A DNA stretch of 5,013 bases. It comes from Thermoleophilaceae bacterium. GTDB taxonomy: Bacteria > Actinomycetota > Thermoleophilia > Solirubrobacterales > Thermoleophilaceae. The translations under genes and the position numbers were made by a program. The notes under the pieces are model-generated. The model searched no databases. It worked only from the letters and a program-made list of their open reading frames with translations, and had not been told where the DNA came from. The stretch lies in assembly GCA_013695855.1 (NCBI GenBank), contig JACCZR010000194.1:1-5013 (forward strand). The letters are read 5' to 3'. Shown here one piece after another: positions 1-5,013 of the stretch (positions are counted from its first letter, which is position 1; every line of letters begins with the position of its first letter).

Positions 1-159
1 GGCTACGGCTTCATCAAGGAGTACCCGGTCGAGAAGCTCATGCGCGACGCGAAGATCATGCAGCTCTACGAGGGCACCTCGCAGATCCAGCGCCTGGTCA
101 TCGCCCGCGAGACGCTGATGCCGCGTCAGGTGTCCGAGCCCGCCGCCGCGACGGCGTAG
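1..159 (+). CDS. Acyl-CoA dehydrogenase, C-terminal fragment (5' end outside window)
   Basis: The first 52 codons are open from the window edge and end at TAG 157-159. They read as the last helices of an acyl-CoA dehydrogenase: YPVEKLMRDAKIMQLYEGTS followed by QIQRLVIARE. In medium- and short-chain family members the Glu of the YEGT motif is the catalytic base that removes the alpha proton of the acyl-CoA; here it is residue 24 of the fragment (bases 70-72). The RDAK and QIQR parts are the usual FAD/tetramer-contact segment. The enzyme is a soluble flavoprotein forming trans-2-enoyl-CoA and passing electrons to ETF, which is family knowledge. The tail after the conserved part is short and Ala-rich. 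The 48-base gap to the PadR gene allows cotranscription. Chain-length preference cannot be judged from this end of the protein. Confidence 0.93.
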   Translation, partial: GYGFIKEYPVEKLMRDAKIMQLYEGTSQIQRLVIARETLMPRQVSEPAAATA

Positions 160-177
160 CTCTCCCCGGCTGCGCAT

Positions 178-192
178 GGCCGCTCCACGGCC
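178..192. other. Small inverted repeat upstream of the PadR gene
   Basis: GGCCG (178-182) and CGGCC (188-192) form a 5-bp stem with a 5-base loop in the 48-base gap between the acyl-CoA dehydrogenase stop and the PadR start. No T-run follows, so it is not a standard terminator. It does not resemble the ATGT-N8-ACAT operator described for classical PadR. It could be a weak operator half or chance in GC-rich DNA. Confidence 0.2.
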
Positions 193-207
193 TGTCAGGC
201 TTGCGGG

Positions 208-669
208 GTGGCTCAGACGGGCAAGAGCCGGCGGCGAAGCGAGGCCGTGCGGGAGGCGGTCGCCCAGGCGGGCCCCATCGGCGAGGCGCCCTCCGAGCGC
301 GCGCCCAAGCGCGGCGGCGATCCGTTCACCGGCGGGCTGCGTCGGCGAGAGGTGCTGCCGCTGCTGGTGCTGCACTTCATCGCCAGCGAAGACTCTTACG
401 GCAACCAGCTCATGGAACGCATCGCAGACGTCACCGCCGGCGTCCTCTCGGTCAACCCGAACACCATGTATCCGCTCCTGCGGCGCCTCGAGGGCAGGGG
501 TCTGATCGAGGGCCACTGGGAGCACCCCGAGCGCCGGACGCGCCGCCTGTACTCGATCACCAGCGAGGGGCGGAAGGAGTACGAGCGCATCCGTGACGAG
601 GTCGAGCCCTTCCTCGACTCCGTGCAGCAGAGCATCGGTGCCATCCGCCGTGAGGTCTACGGGGAATGA
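208..669 (+). CDS. PadR-family transcriptional regulator
   Basis: 153 residues from GTG 208. Residues 1-45 are a basic, low-complexity, probably disordered leader. Residues about 47-122 are a PadR winged helix: REVLPLLVLHFIAS (helix 1), SYGNQLMERI (helix 2), then NPNTMYPLLRRLEGRGLIEG, which carries the recognition helix and the entry to the wing, and RRTRRLYSITSEGRKEY as the wing and following helix. The acidic helical tail (about 123-153) is the expected dimerisation helix, short as in subfamily-2-like PadR proteins. PadR proteins usually repress neighbouring genes and are released by small hydrophobic ligands. No good Shine-Dalgarno precedes GTG 208; GTG 247 is an alternative start that keeps the whole domain. 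The stop overlaps the next gene in ATGA. Targets are unknown; the SRPBCC gene and the acyl-CoA genes around it are the obvious candidates. Confidence 0.9.
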   Translation: MAQTGKSRRRSEAVREAVAQAGPIGEAPSERAPKRGGDPFTGGLRRREVLPLLVLHFIASEDSYGNQLMERIADVTAGVLSVNPNTMYPLLRRLEGRGLIEGHWEHPERRTRRLYSITSEGRKEYERIRDEVEPFLDSVQQSIGAIRREVYGE

Positions 670-1139
670 GCCGGGCGGTCGAGGCGGCGACCGTGGTGCC
701 GCTTTCGCCCGAGCACGCGCGAGGGCTGTGGACCGATCTCGAGCGTTGGCCCAGCTTCGTGGAAGGGTTCGGCCACCTCGCCGAGGTGCGGGGCGAGTGG
801 CCAGAGCGCGGCGCGACGGTGGTCTGGAACTCCACGCCGGGGGGCCGCGGGCAGGTGACCGAGAAGGTCACCGACGACTCGTTGCGGCGCTTTGCCACCA
901 AGATCAGCGAGGAGGCCCTGCAGGGCGAGCAGAGCGCGGCCTTCGTGGGGGCCGAGGACGGCGTCACCCGCGTAGAGCTCCGCATCGACTACGAGCTGTT
1001 CCAGGGCGGGCCGTTCCAGGCGATGTCCGATCGCCTGTTCATCCGTCGTGCGCTACGCGACGCCCTGGAGCGCACTCTGCGCCGCTACGCCGCCGAGGCC
1101 GCGCCCGCGGCTCGCCGTTGTGGACGAACCCCGCGCTGA
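666..1139 (+). CDS. SRPBCC (START/polyketide-cyclase-like) ligand-binding protein
   Basis: 157 residues from ATG 666, which overlaps the PadR stop (ATGA, 666-669), so translation is probably coupled; GAGGT at 652-656 can serve as ribosome site. The fold pattern is that of a small helix-grip protein: an N-terminal strand (AATVVPLSPEHARGLWTDLE), the typical WPSFVEGFGHLAEVRGEWPE segment, alternating polar/hydrophobic strands through about residue 112, and a long C-terminal helix (RALRDALERTLRRYAAEA, about 128-145) that caps the cavity in this superfamily. It is soluble, with no signal peptide or membrane segment. Members bind lipids or other hydrophobic molecules or act as cyclases/aromatases; substrate cannot be inferred. 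The last dozen residues (RRCGRTPR end) are Arg-rich and unlike the rest. Pairing with PadR suggests, but does not show, a ligand carrier or co-sensor role. Confidence 0.82.
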   Translation: MSRAVEAATVVPLSPEHARGLWTDLERWPSFVEGFGHLAEVRGEWPERGATVVWNSTPGGRGQVTEKVTDDSLRRFATKISEEALQGEQSAAFVGAEDGVTRVELRIDYELFQGGPFQAMSDRLFIRRALRDALERTLRRYAAEAAPAARRCGRTPR

Positions 1140-1275
1140 GCAGGCGGTCCACGACGGCGTGGTGCGCCGGGAGTCGTGTGTCTTGCCCTACGCCAAGACG
1201 CCGCTTCACGCCCCGGTGCGCGAGACGGCCGTCCGCTAGCCTGCTCGGCCGCAGTCGACCCGGGAAGGGCTCAAC
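1140..1275. other. 136-base intergenic gap, no supported gene
   Basis: This separates the SRPBCC stop from the TTG start of the dehydrogenase. Short frames run through it but show no recognisable protein. GTCTTG (1180-1185) and CAAGAC (1194-1199) form a 6-bp stem with an 8-base loop, without a following T-run. A promoter for the beta-oxidation pair is likely to lie here because the gap is the longest between genes in the window, but I cannot point to clear -35/-10 boxes. The ribosome site for the next gene lies at its 3' end. Confidence 0.45.
1263..1268 (+). promoter_or_regulatory. Shine-Dalgarno site supporting the TTG start at 1276
   Basis: GGAAGG ends 7 bases before TTG 1276. The first residues after that TTG lead directly into the Rossmann beta strand (FVYKAAVVGAGTMG), which leaves no room for a later start, so this site decides the unusual start codon. 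Confidence 0.7.
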
Positions 1276-2151
1276 TTGTTCGTATACAAAGCCGCCGTCG
1301 TCGGCGCCGGGACCATGGGCGGGGAGATCGCCCAGGTGGTCGCCAGCGCCGGCGTGCCGGTGATCCTGAAGGACGTGGACCAGAGGTTCGTGGACCAGGG
1401 CCTCGACAAGGCCCGCGAGGTCACCCAGGGCCAGCTCGCCGGCCTGGTCGAAAAGGAGAAGATCTCCCAGGAGAACGCCGACAGCCAGCTCGAGGAGATA
1501 GTCGGGCGCATCGACGGAACCACCTCCTACGACGGCTTCGGCTACGTCGACTTCGTGATCGAGGCCGTCCCCGAGCGCATGGAGGTCAAGCAGTCGGTCT
1601 TCGCCGAGCTCGACGCGGTCACGCCGGGTCACGCGATCCTGTCCTCGAACACCTCCTCGCTCTCGATCTCCGAGATGGCCGAAGCCACCACGCGGCCTGA
1701 CCAGGTCGTGGGCTTCCACTTCTTCTACCCCGCTTCGGTGATGCGGCTGATCGAGGTGGTCGAGGGCGACGAGACCTCGTCCGAGACCGCTCAGGTGGCG
1801 GCCAACTTCGTCCAGCAGATCCGCAAGACCGCCATCCGCTGCGATGAGGTGCCCGGCTTCGTGGTCAACCGCATCCTGAACTCTGCGGTGTCCGAGATCT
1901 GGCGCGTGACCGAGGAGGAGGACCTCGACGTAAAGGAGGTCGACAAGGTCGTCTCGGAGTCCGGCGCGGCGCCCATGGGACCGTTCTTCCTCAGCGATCT
2001 GCTGGGCCTCGACACCGTCCTTCACGTGGCCGAGCATCTGCACGAGTCATACGGCGACCGCTTCTTCGTCTCCACGAAGATGCAGGAGCTGGTGAACGCC
2101 GGCAATCTCGGCCTGAAGACCGGAAAGGGTTTCTATGAGCACGGCGGCTGA
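1276..2151 (+). CDS. 3-hydroxyacyl-CoA dehydrogenase (NAD-binding plus first C-terminal domain)
   Basis: 291 residues from TTG 1276, the usual size of stand-alone HBD/FadB2-type enzymes. It oxidises (S)-3-hydroxyacyl-CoA to 3-ketoacyl-CoA with NAD+. The Rossmann domain (about 1-190) has GAGTMG at 10-15 and Asp33 at the end of strand 2, where an acid favours NAD over NADP. By alignment to human HADH (Ser137, His158, Glu170, Asn208) the active-site residues fall with identical spacing at Ser127 (SNTSS), His148 (GFHFF), Glu160 (LIEVVEG) and Asn198 (PGFVVNR). The helical C-terminal domain (about 192-291) ends in the family motif GLKTGKGFYE. One oddity is HFFYP at 148-152, where most members have HFFNP. 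The 3' end overlaps the next gene by 17 bases in another frame. A catalytically complete enzyme is expected; chain-length range is unknown. Confidence 0.95.
   Translation: MFVYKAAVVGAGTMGGEIAQVVASAGVPVILKDVDQRFVDQGLDKAREVTQGQLAGLVEKEKISQENADSQLEEIVGRIDGTTSYDGFGYVDFVIEAVPERMEVKQSVFAELDAVTPGHAILSSNTSSLSISEMAEATTRPDQVVGFHFFYPASVMRLIEVVEGDETSSETAQVAANFVQQIRKTAIRCDEVPGFVVNRILNSAVSEIWRVTEEEDLDVKEVDKVVSESGAAPMGPFFLSDLLGLDTVLHVAEHLHESYGDRFFVSTKMQELVNAGNLGLKTGKGFYEHGG
2122..2128 (+). promoter_or_regulatory. Shine-Dalgarno site inside the dehydrogenase gene for the downstream hydratase gene
   Basis: GGAAAGG lies 6 bases before ATG 2135 and at the same time encodes part of the conserved TGKGF motif of the upstream protein. 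A good ribosome site at the right distance supports a real start at 2135 and translational coupling of the two genes, rather than one gene broken by an indel. Confidence 0.7.
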
Positions 2152-3235
2152 ACCAGCGGCTACGGACACACTGGTCGAGCGCTTCAGCCTCAAGGCGCTC
2201 GTCGAGGCCTGCCTCGTCCTCGAGGAGGGCGCGGCGGCGGCCAAGGACATCGAGATGGGCATGATGATGGGTGCCGGCCTCATGCCGGGCCCCTTCGCCC
2301 GAGCCGACAGGGATGGGCTAGACGCCGTGCTCGAGGCGCTCGAGCGCCTCGAGTCGCAATGGGGCCAGAGCTTCACCCCGCCCGGCGTGCTGCGGCGCCT
2401 GGTGGGCCAAGGCCGCCTGGGCAGGAAGACAGGCCAGGGCTTCTTCCCCTACGCCCAGCCCGACGAGGGCCAGTCGCGGGAGACGATCGCGCTGGAGACC
2501 CGCGGCGACGTGGGCATCGTCTGGCTCAACCGCGCGCCGGCGAACCCGATCTCGCCGCAGGTGGTGCAGGAGCTCTCCGAGCTGTGGGACGAGGTCGACG
2601 GCAAGCTGCGCTCGGTGGTGATCGCTTCATCGAACATCTTCACCTTCTCCGCCGGGGCCGACATCAAGCAGTTCACGAAGATGTCGGAACCGGAGGGCCG
2701 CGAGCTCATCGAGTCCGCCCACAAGTTCATGCGCGCGATGGAGGCGTCGCCGACGGTGACGATCGCCGCCGTGAACTCGCTGGCCTTCGGCGGCGGCTGC
2801 GAGCTGGCGATGGCCTGCGACTTTCGCATCGCCGCGGAGTCGGCCTCCTTCGGCCAGCCGGAGATCAACCTGGGGATCATCCCGGGCTTCGGGGGCACCC
2901 AGCGCCTCCCACGGCTGGTCGGCGAGGGCAAGGCACTCGAGATGAACCTCACCGGCGAGCCGATCGACGCCTTCGAGGCCGAGCGGGTCGGTCTGGCCAC
3001 GCGGGTAGTGCCTGACCATGAGCTCTTCGACATCACGCTCTCGTGGGCGCGCAAGCTCGCTGAGCAGGCGCCCCTGGCTGTCTCTCGGATCAAGTCGGTG
3101 TCGATGGACGGCGAGCTGGGGGAGGGCCTGCGGCGAGAGGGCGAGGCCTTTGGCGAGGTGTTCGCCTCCGAGGACGCAAAGGAAGGCATAGGGGCGTTCC
3201 TTGGGAAGCGCAAGCCCAAGTTCGAAGGCAAGTGA
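2135..3235 (+). CDS. 3HCDH C-terminal domain fused to enoyl-CoA hydratase (crotonase)
   Basis: 366 residues in two parts. Residues about 12-107 are a second 3-hydroxyacyl-CoA dehydrogenase C-terminal domain (FSLKALVEACLVLEEGAAAA, GMMMGAGLMPGPFARAD, ending GRKTGQGFFPY) with no Rossmann domain of its own. Residues about 115-366 are a full-length crotonase: SAGADIK (172-178) and GGG (219-221) form the oxyanion hole, and Glu223 (GGGCELAM) and Glu243 (FGQPEI) match the two catalytic Glu of rat enoyl-CoA hydratase (144 and 164) with the same spacing. It should hydrate trans-2-enoyl-CoA. FadB-type proteins instead carry the hydratase first; archaeal-type fusions run dehydrogenase then hydratase. Here that second order is cut into two genes, so the N-terminal domain probably docks on the product of the preceding gene. 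The C-terminus is basic (GKRKPKFEGK). Confidence 0.94.
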   Translation: MSTAAEPAATDTLVERFSLKALVEACLVLEEGAAAAKDIEMGMMMGAGLMPGPFARADRDGLDAVLEALERLESQWGQSFTPPGVLRRLVGQGRLGRKTGQGFFPYAQPDEGQSRETIALETRGDVGIVWLNRAPANPISPQVVQELSELWDEVDGKLRSVVIASSNIFTFSAGADIKQFTKMSEPEGRELIESAHKFMRAMEASPTVTIAAVNSLAFGGGCELAMACDFRIAAESASFGQPEINLGIIPGFGGTQRLPRLVGEGKALEMNLTGEPIDAFEAERVGLATRVVPDHELFDITLSWARKLAEQAPLAVSRIKSVSMDGELGEGLRREGEAFGEVFASEDAKEGIGAFLGKRKPKFEGK

Positions 3236-3244
3236 GCCCAGCGT

Positions 3245-3339
3245 AGGAACGCAGCCCGATCGTGACGGGAGGAGCGCAGCCCGAGCGTCGCGGGAGGAGC
3301 GCAGCCCGAGCGTCGATCGGGCGAGGAGCGCACGCTCGG
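3245..3339. repeat. Imperfect 25-base GC-rich tandem repeat
   Basis: Between the hydratase stop (3235) and the sirtuin start (3344) a unit beginning AGGAGCGCAGCCCGAGCGTC recurs. Copy 1 at 3245-3269 differs from copy 2 (3270-3294) at four positions. Copy 3 at 3295-3315 repeats the first 21 bases of copy 2 exactly and is followed by an altered tail. A shortened copy begins at 3324 (AGGAGCGCACGCTCGG). The period of 25 is not a multiple of three, and the gap has no supported reading frame. Each copy starts with an AGGA purine core that resembles a ribosome site. It could be slippage-derived sequence or a member of a dispersed genomic repeat. Confidence 0.75.
3306..3339. other. 8-bp inverted repeat just before the sirtuin start
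   Basis: CCGAGCGT (3306-3313, inside repeat copy 3) is perfectly complementary to ACGCTCGG (3332-3339), with an 18-base loop holding the only purine-rich AGGAG (3324-3328) near the sirtuin start. The same CCGAGCGT also occurs in copy 2 (3281-3288), so alternative pairings are possible. No T-run follows. It may affect translation of the sirtuin or be a by-product of the repeat. Confidence 0.4.
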
Positions 3340-3343
3340 TTCC

Positions 3344-4093
3344 GTGGACGAAGCAGCTCGGCTCGCCGAGCTGCTTCGCGAGGCCGAGCGCGCGGTAGTC
3401 CTCACGGGGGCCGGAATCTCGGTGCCCTCGGGCATTCCCGACTTCCGCTCGCCGGGCACCGGCATGTGGGAGAACGTGAACCCGATGGAGGTAGCCCACA
3501 TCGACGCCTTCCGGCGCGACCCCGACCGCTTCTGGGCGTTCTACTCGCAGCGCTTCACGAGCCTGCGCGACAAGGCGCCCAACCGCGCCCACGCGGCCGT
3601 GGCCGAGCTGGAGCGCCGGGGCCGCGTACGCGCCGTCATCACGCAGAACATCGATCGCTTGCACCGGGCTGCGGGCAGCACGCGAGTGGTCGAGGTCCAC
3701 GGCTCGATCGAGCGCAGCATCTGCCTGGAGTGCGGCGGGCGGGTCGAGCTCGAGCGGGTGGTCGAGATGCTCGCGGCTGCCGACGGCGCACCGAAGTGCC
3801 CGGCCTGTGTCTCGCCACTGAAGCCCGACGTGGTGCTCTTCGGTGAGCTGCTGCCCGCTGAGGCGATGGCCGAGGCCCAGGCACTGGCCGAGGAGGCCGA
3901 CCTCATGTTGTGCGTCGGATCCTCGCTCGAGGTCTATCCTGTGGCCGCGCTGCCGGCCGTCACTCTCGGCGCCGGCGGCCGCTTGGCGGTGATCACCCAG
4001 GGCCCCACGCCGTACGACGCCGACGCCCACGTGCGCCTGGGCGGCGACGTGGTAGACGACCTGGAGGCGGTCGTCGCCGGGCTCGACAGCTGA
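3344..4093 (+). CDS. Sir2-family NAD-dependent protein lysine deacylase (sirtuin)
   Basis: 249 residues, normal for a bacterial sirtuin. It removes acyl groups from lysines, making nicotinamide and O-acyl-ADP-ribose. Visible motifs: GAGIS at 22-26 and IPDFRS at 31-36 (NAD-binding), QNID at 101-104, catalytic His119 (VHGS), four zinc cysteines C127/C130 and C152/C155, and GSSLEVYP at 192-199. Tyr67 and Arg70 (FYSQRF) fit the YxxR pair that recognises succinyl or malonyl groups in SIRT5/CobB-like class III enzymes, so acidic acyl groups are a possible substrate. GTG 3344 is the only workable start: upstream the frame meets a stop at 3263 with no start codon between, and the next GTG is inside the NAD site. 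No well-spaced Shine-Dalgarno is present; the nearest AGGAG is 15 bases away. It lies 108 bases after a beta-oxidation gene, and its substrates may include those enzymes. Confidence 0.95.
   Translation: MDEAARLAELLREAERAVVLTGAGISVPSGIPDFRSPGTGMWENVNPMEVAHIDAFRRDPDRFWAFYSQRFTSLRDKAPNRAHAAVAELERRGRVRAVITQNIDRLHRAAGSTRVVEVHGSIERSICLECGGRVELERVVEMLAAADGAPKCPACVSPLKPDVVLFGELLPAEAMAEAQALAEEADLMLCVGSSLEVYPVAALPAVTLGAGGRLAVITQGPTPYDADAHVRLGGDVVDDLEAVVAGLDS
3349..3378 (+). promoter_or_regulatory. Perfect 13-bp hairpin over codons 2-12 of the sirtuin gene
   Basis: CGAAGCAGCTCGG (3349-3361) is followed by the four-base loop CTCG and the exact reverse complement CCGAGCTGCTTCG (3366-3378). The stem begins three bases after the GTG start codon and is GC-rich. 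It contains the gene's only GAA codon (Glu3) and only CTT codon (Leu11); all other Glu codons are GAG. There is no T-run, so it is not a classical terminator. It would be expected to hinder ribosome loading or mark a regulatory protein/RNA site. Confidence 0.6.
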
Positions 4094-5013
4094 GCTTCCT
4101 CCCGGCCCCTCCGCTCACGGCGTCTCACAACCGCCGCCTGGCCTCGCGCCTGCTCTCCGCCGGCGCAGGGCTCATCCTCTCCGGCACGGCCTGCGGCTCG
4201 CTGCTGATCATCGGTGTCGAGGTGGGGGCGCTGGCGCTGGTCACAGGCCTCATCCTGGCCGCGATCCCGGTGCCCATCTACCTGGGTCTCGCGCTCCTGC
4301 TCGACCGCTTCGAGCCCGAGCCGCTCACCCTGCTCGTCCTCACCTTTCTTTGGGGGGCGGGGGCTGCCTCGGGCATCGCTCTGATCGTGAACAGCACCGG
4401 GCAGGCGATCGTCAGCCAGACCTTCGGCTCCGAAGTCGGGGACCTGTACGGAACCAGCGTGTCTGCTCCGGTGGTCGAGGAGTCGGCCAAGGCGATCGCT
4501 CTCCTGGCCATCTACAAGTGGCGGCGCACCGAGCTGGACGGCATCCTCGATGGCATCGTCTATGCGTCGATGGTGGGCCTGGGCTTCGCCTTCACCGAGA
4601 ACGTCCTCTACTACTCGCGTGCGCTGGCCGAAGGCCAGGATGTGCTGGCAGGCACCTTCTTCGCTCGCGGCATCCTGTCGCCATTCGCGCATCCGCTGTT
4701 TACGAGCCTCACCGGCATCGGCTTCGCCGTGGCCGCCCGCTCGAAAGGAAGCGGAGCGCGGGGCCTGTTCGTGGCACTCGGCCTGCTTGGGGCGATCGTG
4801 CTGCACGCGGTGTGGAACAGCTCGGCGAGCGCGGCGTCGGGCGCTGGATTCCTCGGGGTATATGCGCTGATCATGGTCCCGACGTTCGTGGTGGTGCTGG
4901 TGATCGCCTTCGTGGCTCGGACGCGAGAGGGACGCGCGGTCCGCGAGCGCCTCGGCCCGGAGGTCGCCAACGGCGTGCTCGGTCCGGCCGACCTGGAGGC
5001 GCTGTCGTCGTTG
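4090..5013 (+). CDS. PrsW-family intramembrane metalloprotease-like protein (3' end outside window; start uncertain)
   Basis: The frame is open for 308 codons to the window edge. It encodes about eight hydrophobic segments, the first near residues 21-43 and the last near 254-275, then a polar cytosolic-like tail. PrsW-type motifs, numbered from CTG 4090, are E130-E131-S-A-K134 (EExxK), F166-A-F-T-E170 (FxxxE), H201 with G209 (HxxxxxxxG), and H239-A-V-W-N243 (HxxxN in place of HxxxD). DRFEPEP before segment 3 is also typical. PrsW cleaves an anti-sigma factor in Bacillus; the substrate here is unknown. No ATG, GTG or TTG occurs in frame between 3910 (inside the sirtuin gene) and 4222 (inside segment 1-2). 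CTG 4090, whose TG overlaps the sirtuin stop, gives a full N-terminus, while GTG 4222 would remove the first membrane segment. The 5' boundary is therefore a choice, not an observation. Confidence 0.85.
   Translation, partial: MSFLPAPPLTASHNRRLASRLLSAGAGLILSGTACGSLLIIGVEVGALALVTGLILAAIPVPIYLGLALLLDRFEPEPLTLLVLTFLWGAGAASGIALIVNSTGQAIVSQTFGSEVGDLYGTSVSAPVVEESAKAIALLAIYKWRRTELDGILDGIVYASMVGLGFAFTENVLYYSRALAEGQDVLAGTFFARGILSPFAHPLFTSLTGIGFAVAARSKGSGARGLFVALGLLGAIVLHAVWNSSASAASGAGFLGVYALIMVPTFVVVLVIAFVARTREGRAVRERLGPEVANGVLGPADLEALSSL

Noticed and set aside
1180..1199. Terminator after the SRPBCC gene
   Set aside because: It is only a 6-bp stem with an 8-base loop and no T-run, so chance cannot be excluded.
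593..1363. Plus-strand open frame of 256 codons overlapping the SRPBCC gene
   Set aside because: Its translation is Arg/Gly/Ala-rich without a fold pattern, while the 666-1139 frame reads as an SRPBCC protein and is coupled to PadR.
1039..2043. Minus-strand open frame of 334 codons covering the 1140-1275 gap
   Set aside because: Most of it mirrors the dehydrogenase gene codon by codon; the part in the gap alone has no recognisable domain or ribosome site.
3245..3339. CRISPR array
   Set aside because: The 25-base units are directly abutting with no unique spacers, and there are no cas genes nearby.
3349..3378. Rho-independent terminator for the beta-oxidation operon
   Set aside because: The stem is strong, but it lies inside the sirtuin coding region and no run of T follows.
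2449..3501. Minus-strand open frame of 350 codons
   Set aside because: It is antisense to the hydratase and sirtuin genes, low in complexity (Ser/Arg/Pro rich), and has no family motif.
2627..4030. Minus-strand open frame of 467 codons crossing the hydratase-sirtuin gap
   Set aside because: It is antisense to two clear genes, shows no recognisable domain, and is rich in Arg/Gly/Ala/His as expected from the opposite strand of GC-rich coding DNA.
3934..4806. Minus-strand open frame of 290 codons opposite the PrsW-like gene
   Set aside because: The plus frame has membrane segments and all PrsW-type motifs; the minus frame is a polar Asp/Arg/Gln-rich shadow.

Overview
The window is GC-rich, densely packed bacterial DNA with all supported genes on the plus strand. 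Most third codon positions are G or C, GTG and TTG start codons are used, and spacing is tight. This suggests a high-GC actinobacterium. My best guess is the Thermoleophilia/Solirubrobacterales side of the phylum, but that is an impression from gene style and not a measured assignment.

Layout: (1) 1-159, the C-terminal end of an acyl-CoA dehydrogenase with its catalytic Glu; (2) 208-669 and 666-1139, a PadR-family repressor and an SRPBCC/START-like ligand-binding protein joined by an ATGA overlap; (3) 1140-1275, a 136-base gap with no convincing gene; (4) 1276-2151 and 2135-3235, two overlapping genes that together encode a 3-hydroxyacyl-CoA dehydrogenase and enoyl-CoA hydratase system; (5) 3236-3343, a GC-rich intergenic stretch of imperfect 25-base tandem repeats; (6) 3344-4093, a sirtuin whose first codons form a perfect 13-bp hairpin; (7) from about 4090 to the window edge, a PrsW-type membrane protease without a normal start codon.

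How the parts fit: the acyl-CoA dehydrogenase makes trans-2-enoyl-CoA, the hydratase domain makes (S)-3-hydroxyacyl-CoA, and the dehydrogenase oxidises it with NAD+ to 3-ketoacyl-CoA. The locus is therefore a beta-oxidation (or short-chain acyl-CoA) module; a thiolase is not in view. The PadR/SRPBCC pair may sense a hydrophobic ligand for this module. The sirtuin could remove acyl groups from lysines of such enzymes. Both of these roles are inferred from position only.

The most notable points are the domain layout of the two beta-oxidation genes, which have the order of archaeal-type dehydrogenase-hydratase fusions but are split between the two C-terminal dehydrogenase domains, and the hairpin plus repeat architecture around the sirtuin start. 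I see no CRISPR array, tRNA, rRNA, insertion sequence or phage gene, and no clearly new defence or mobile system.
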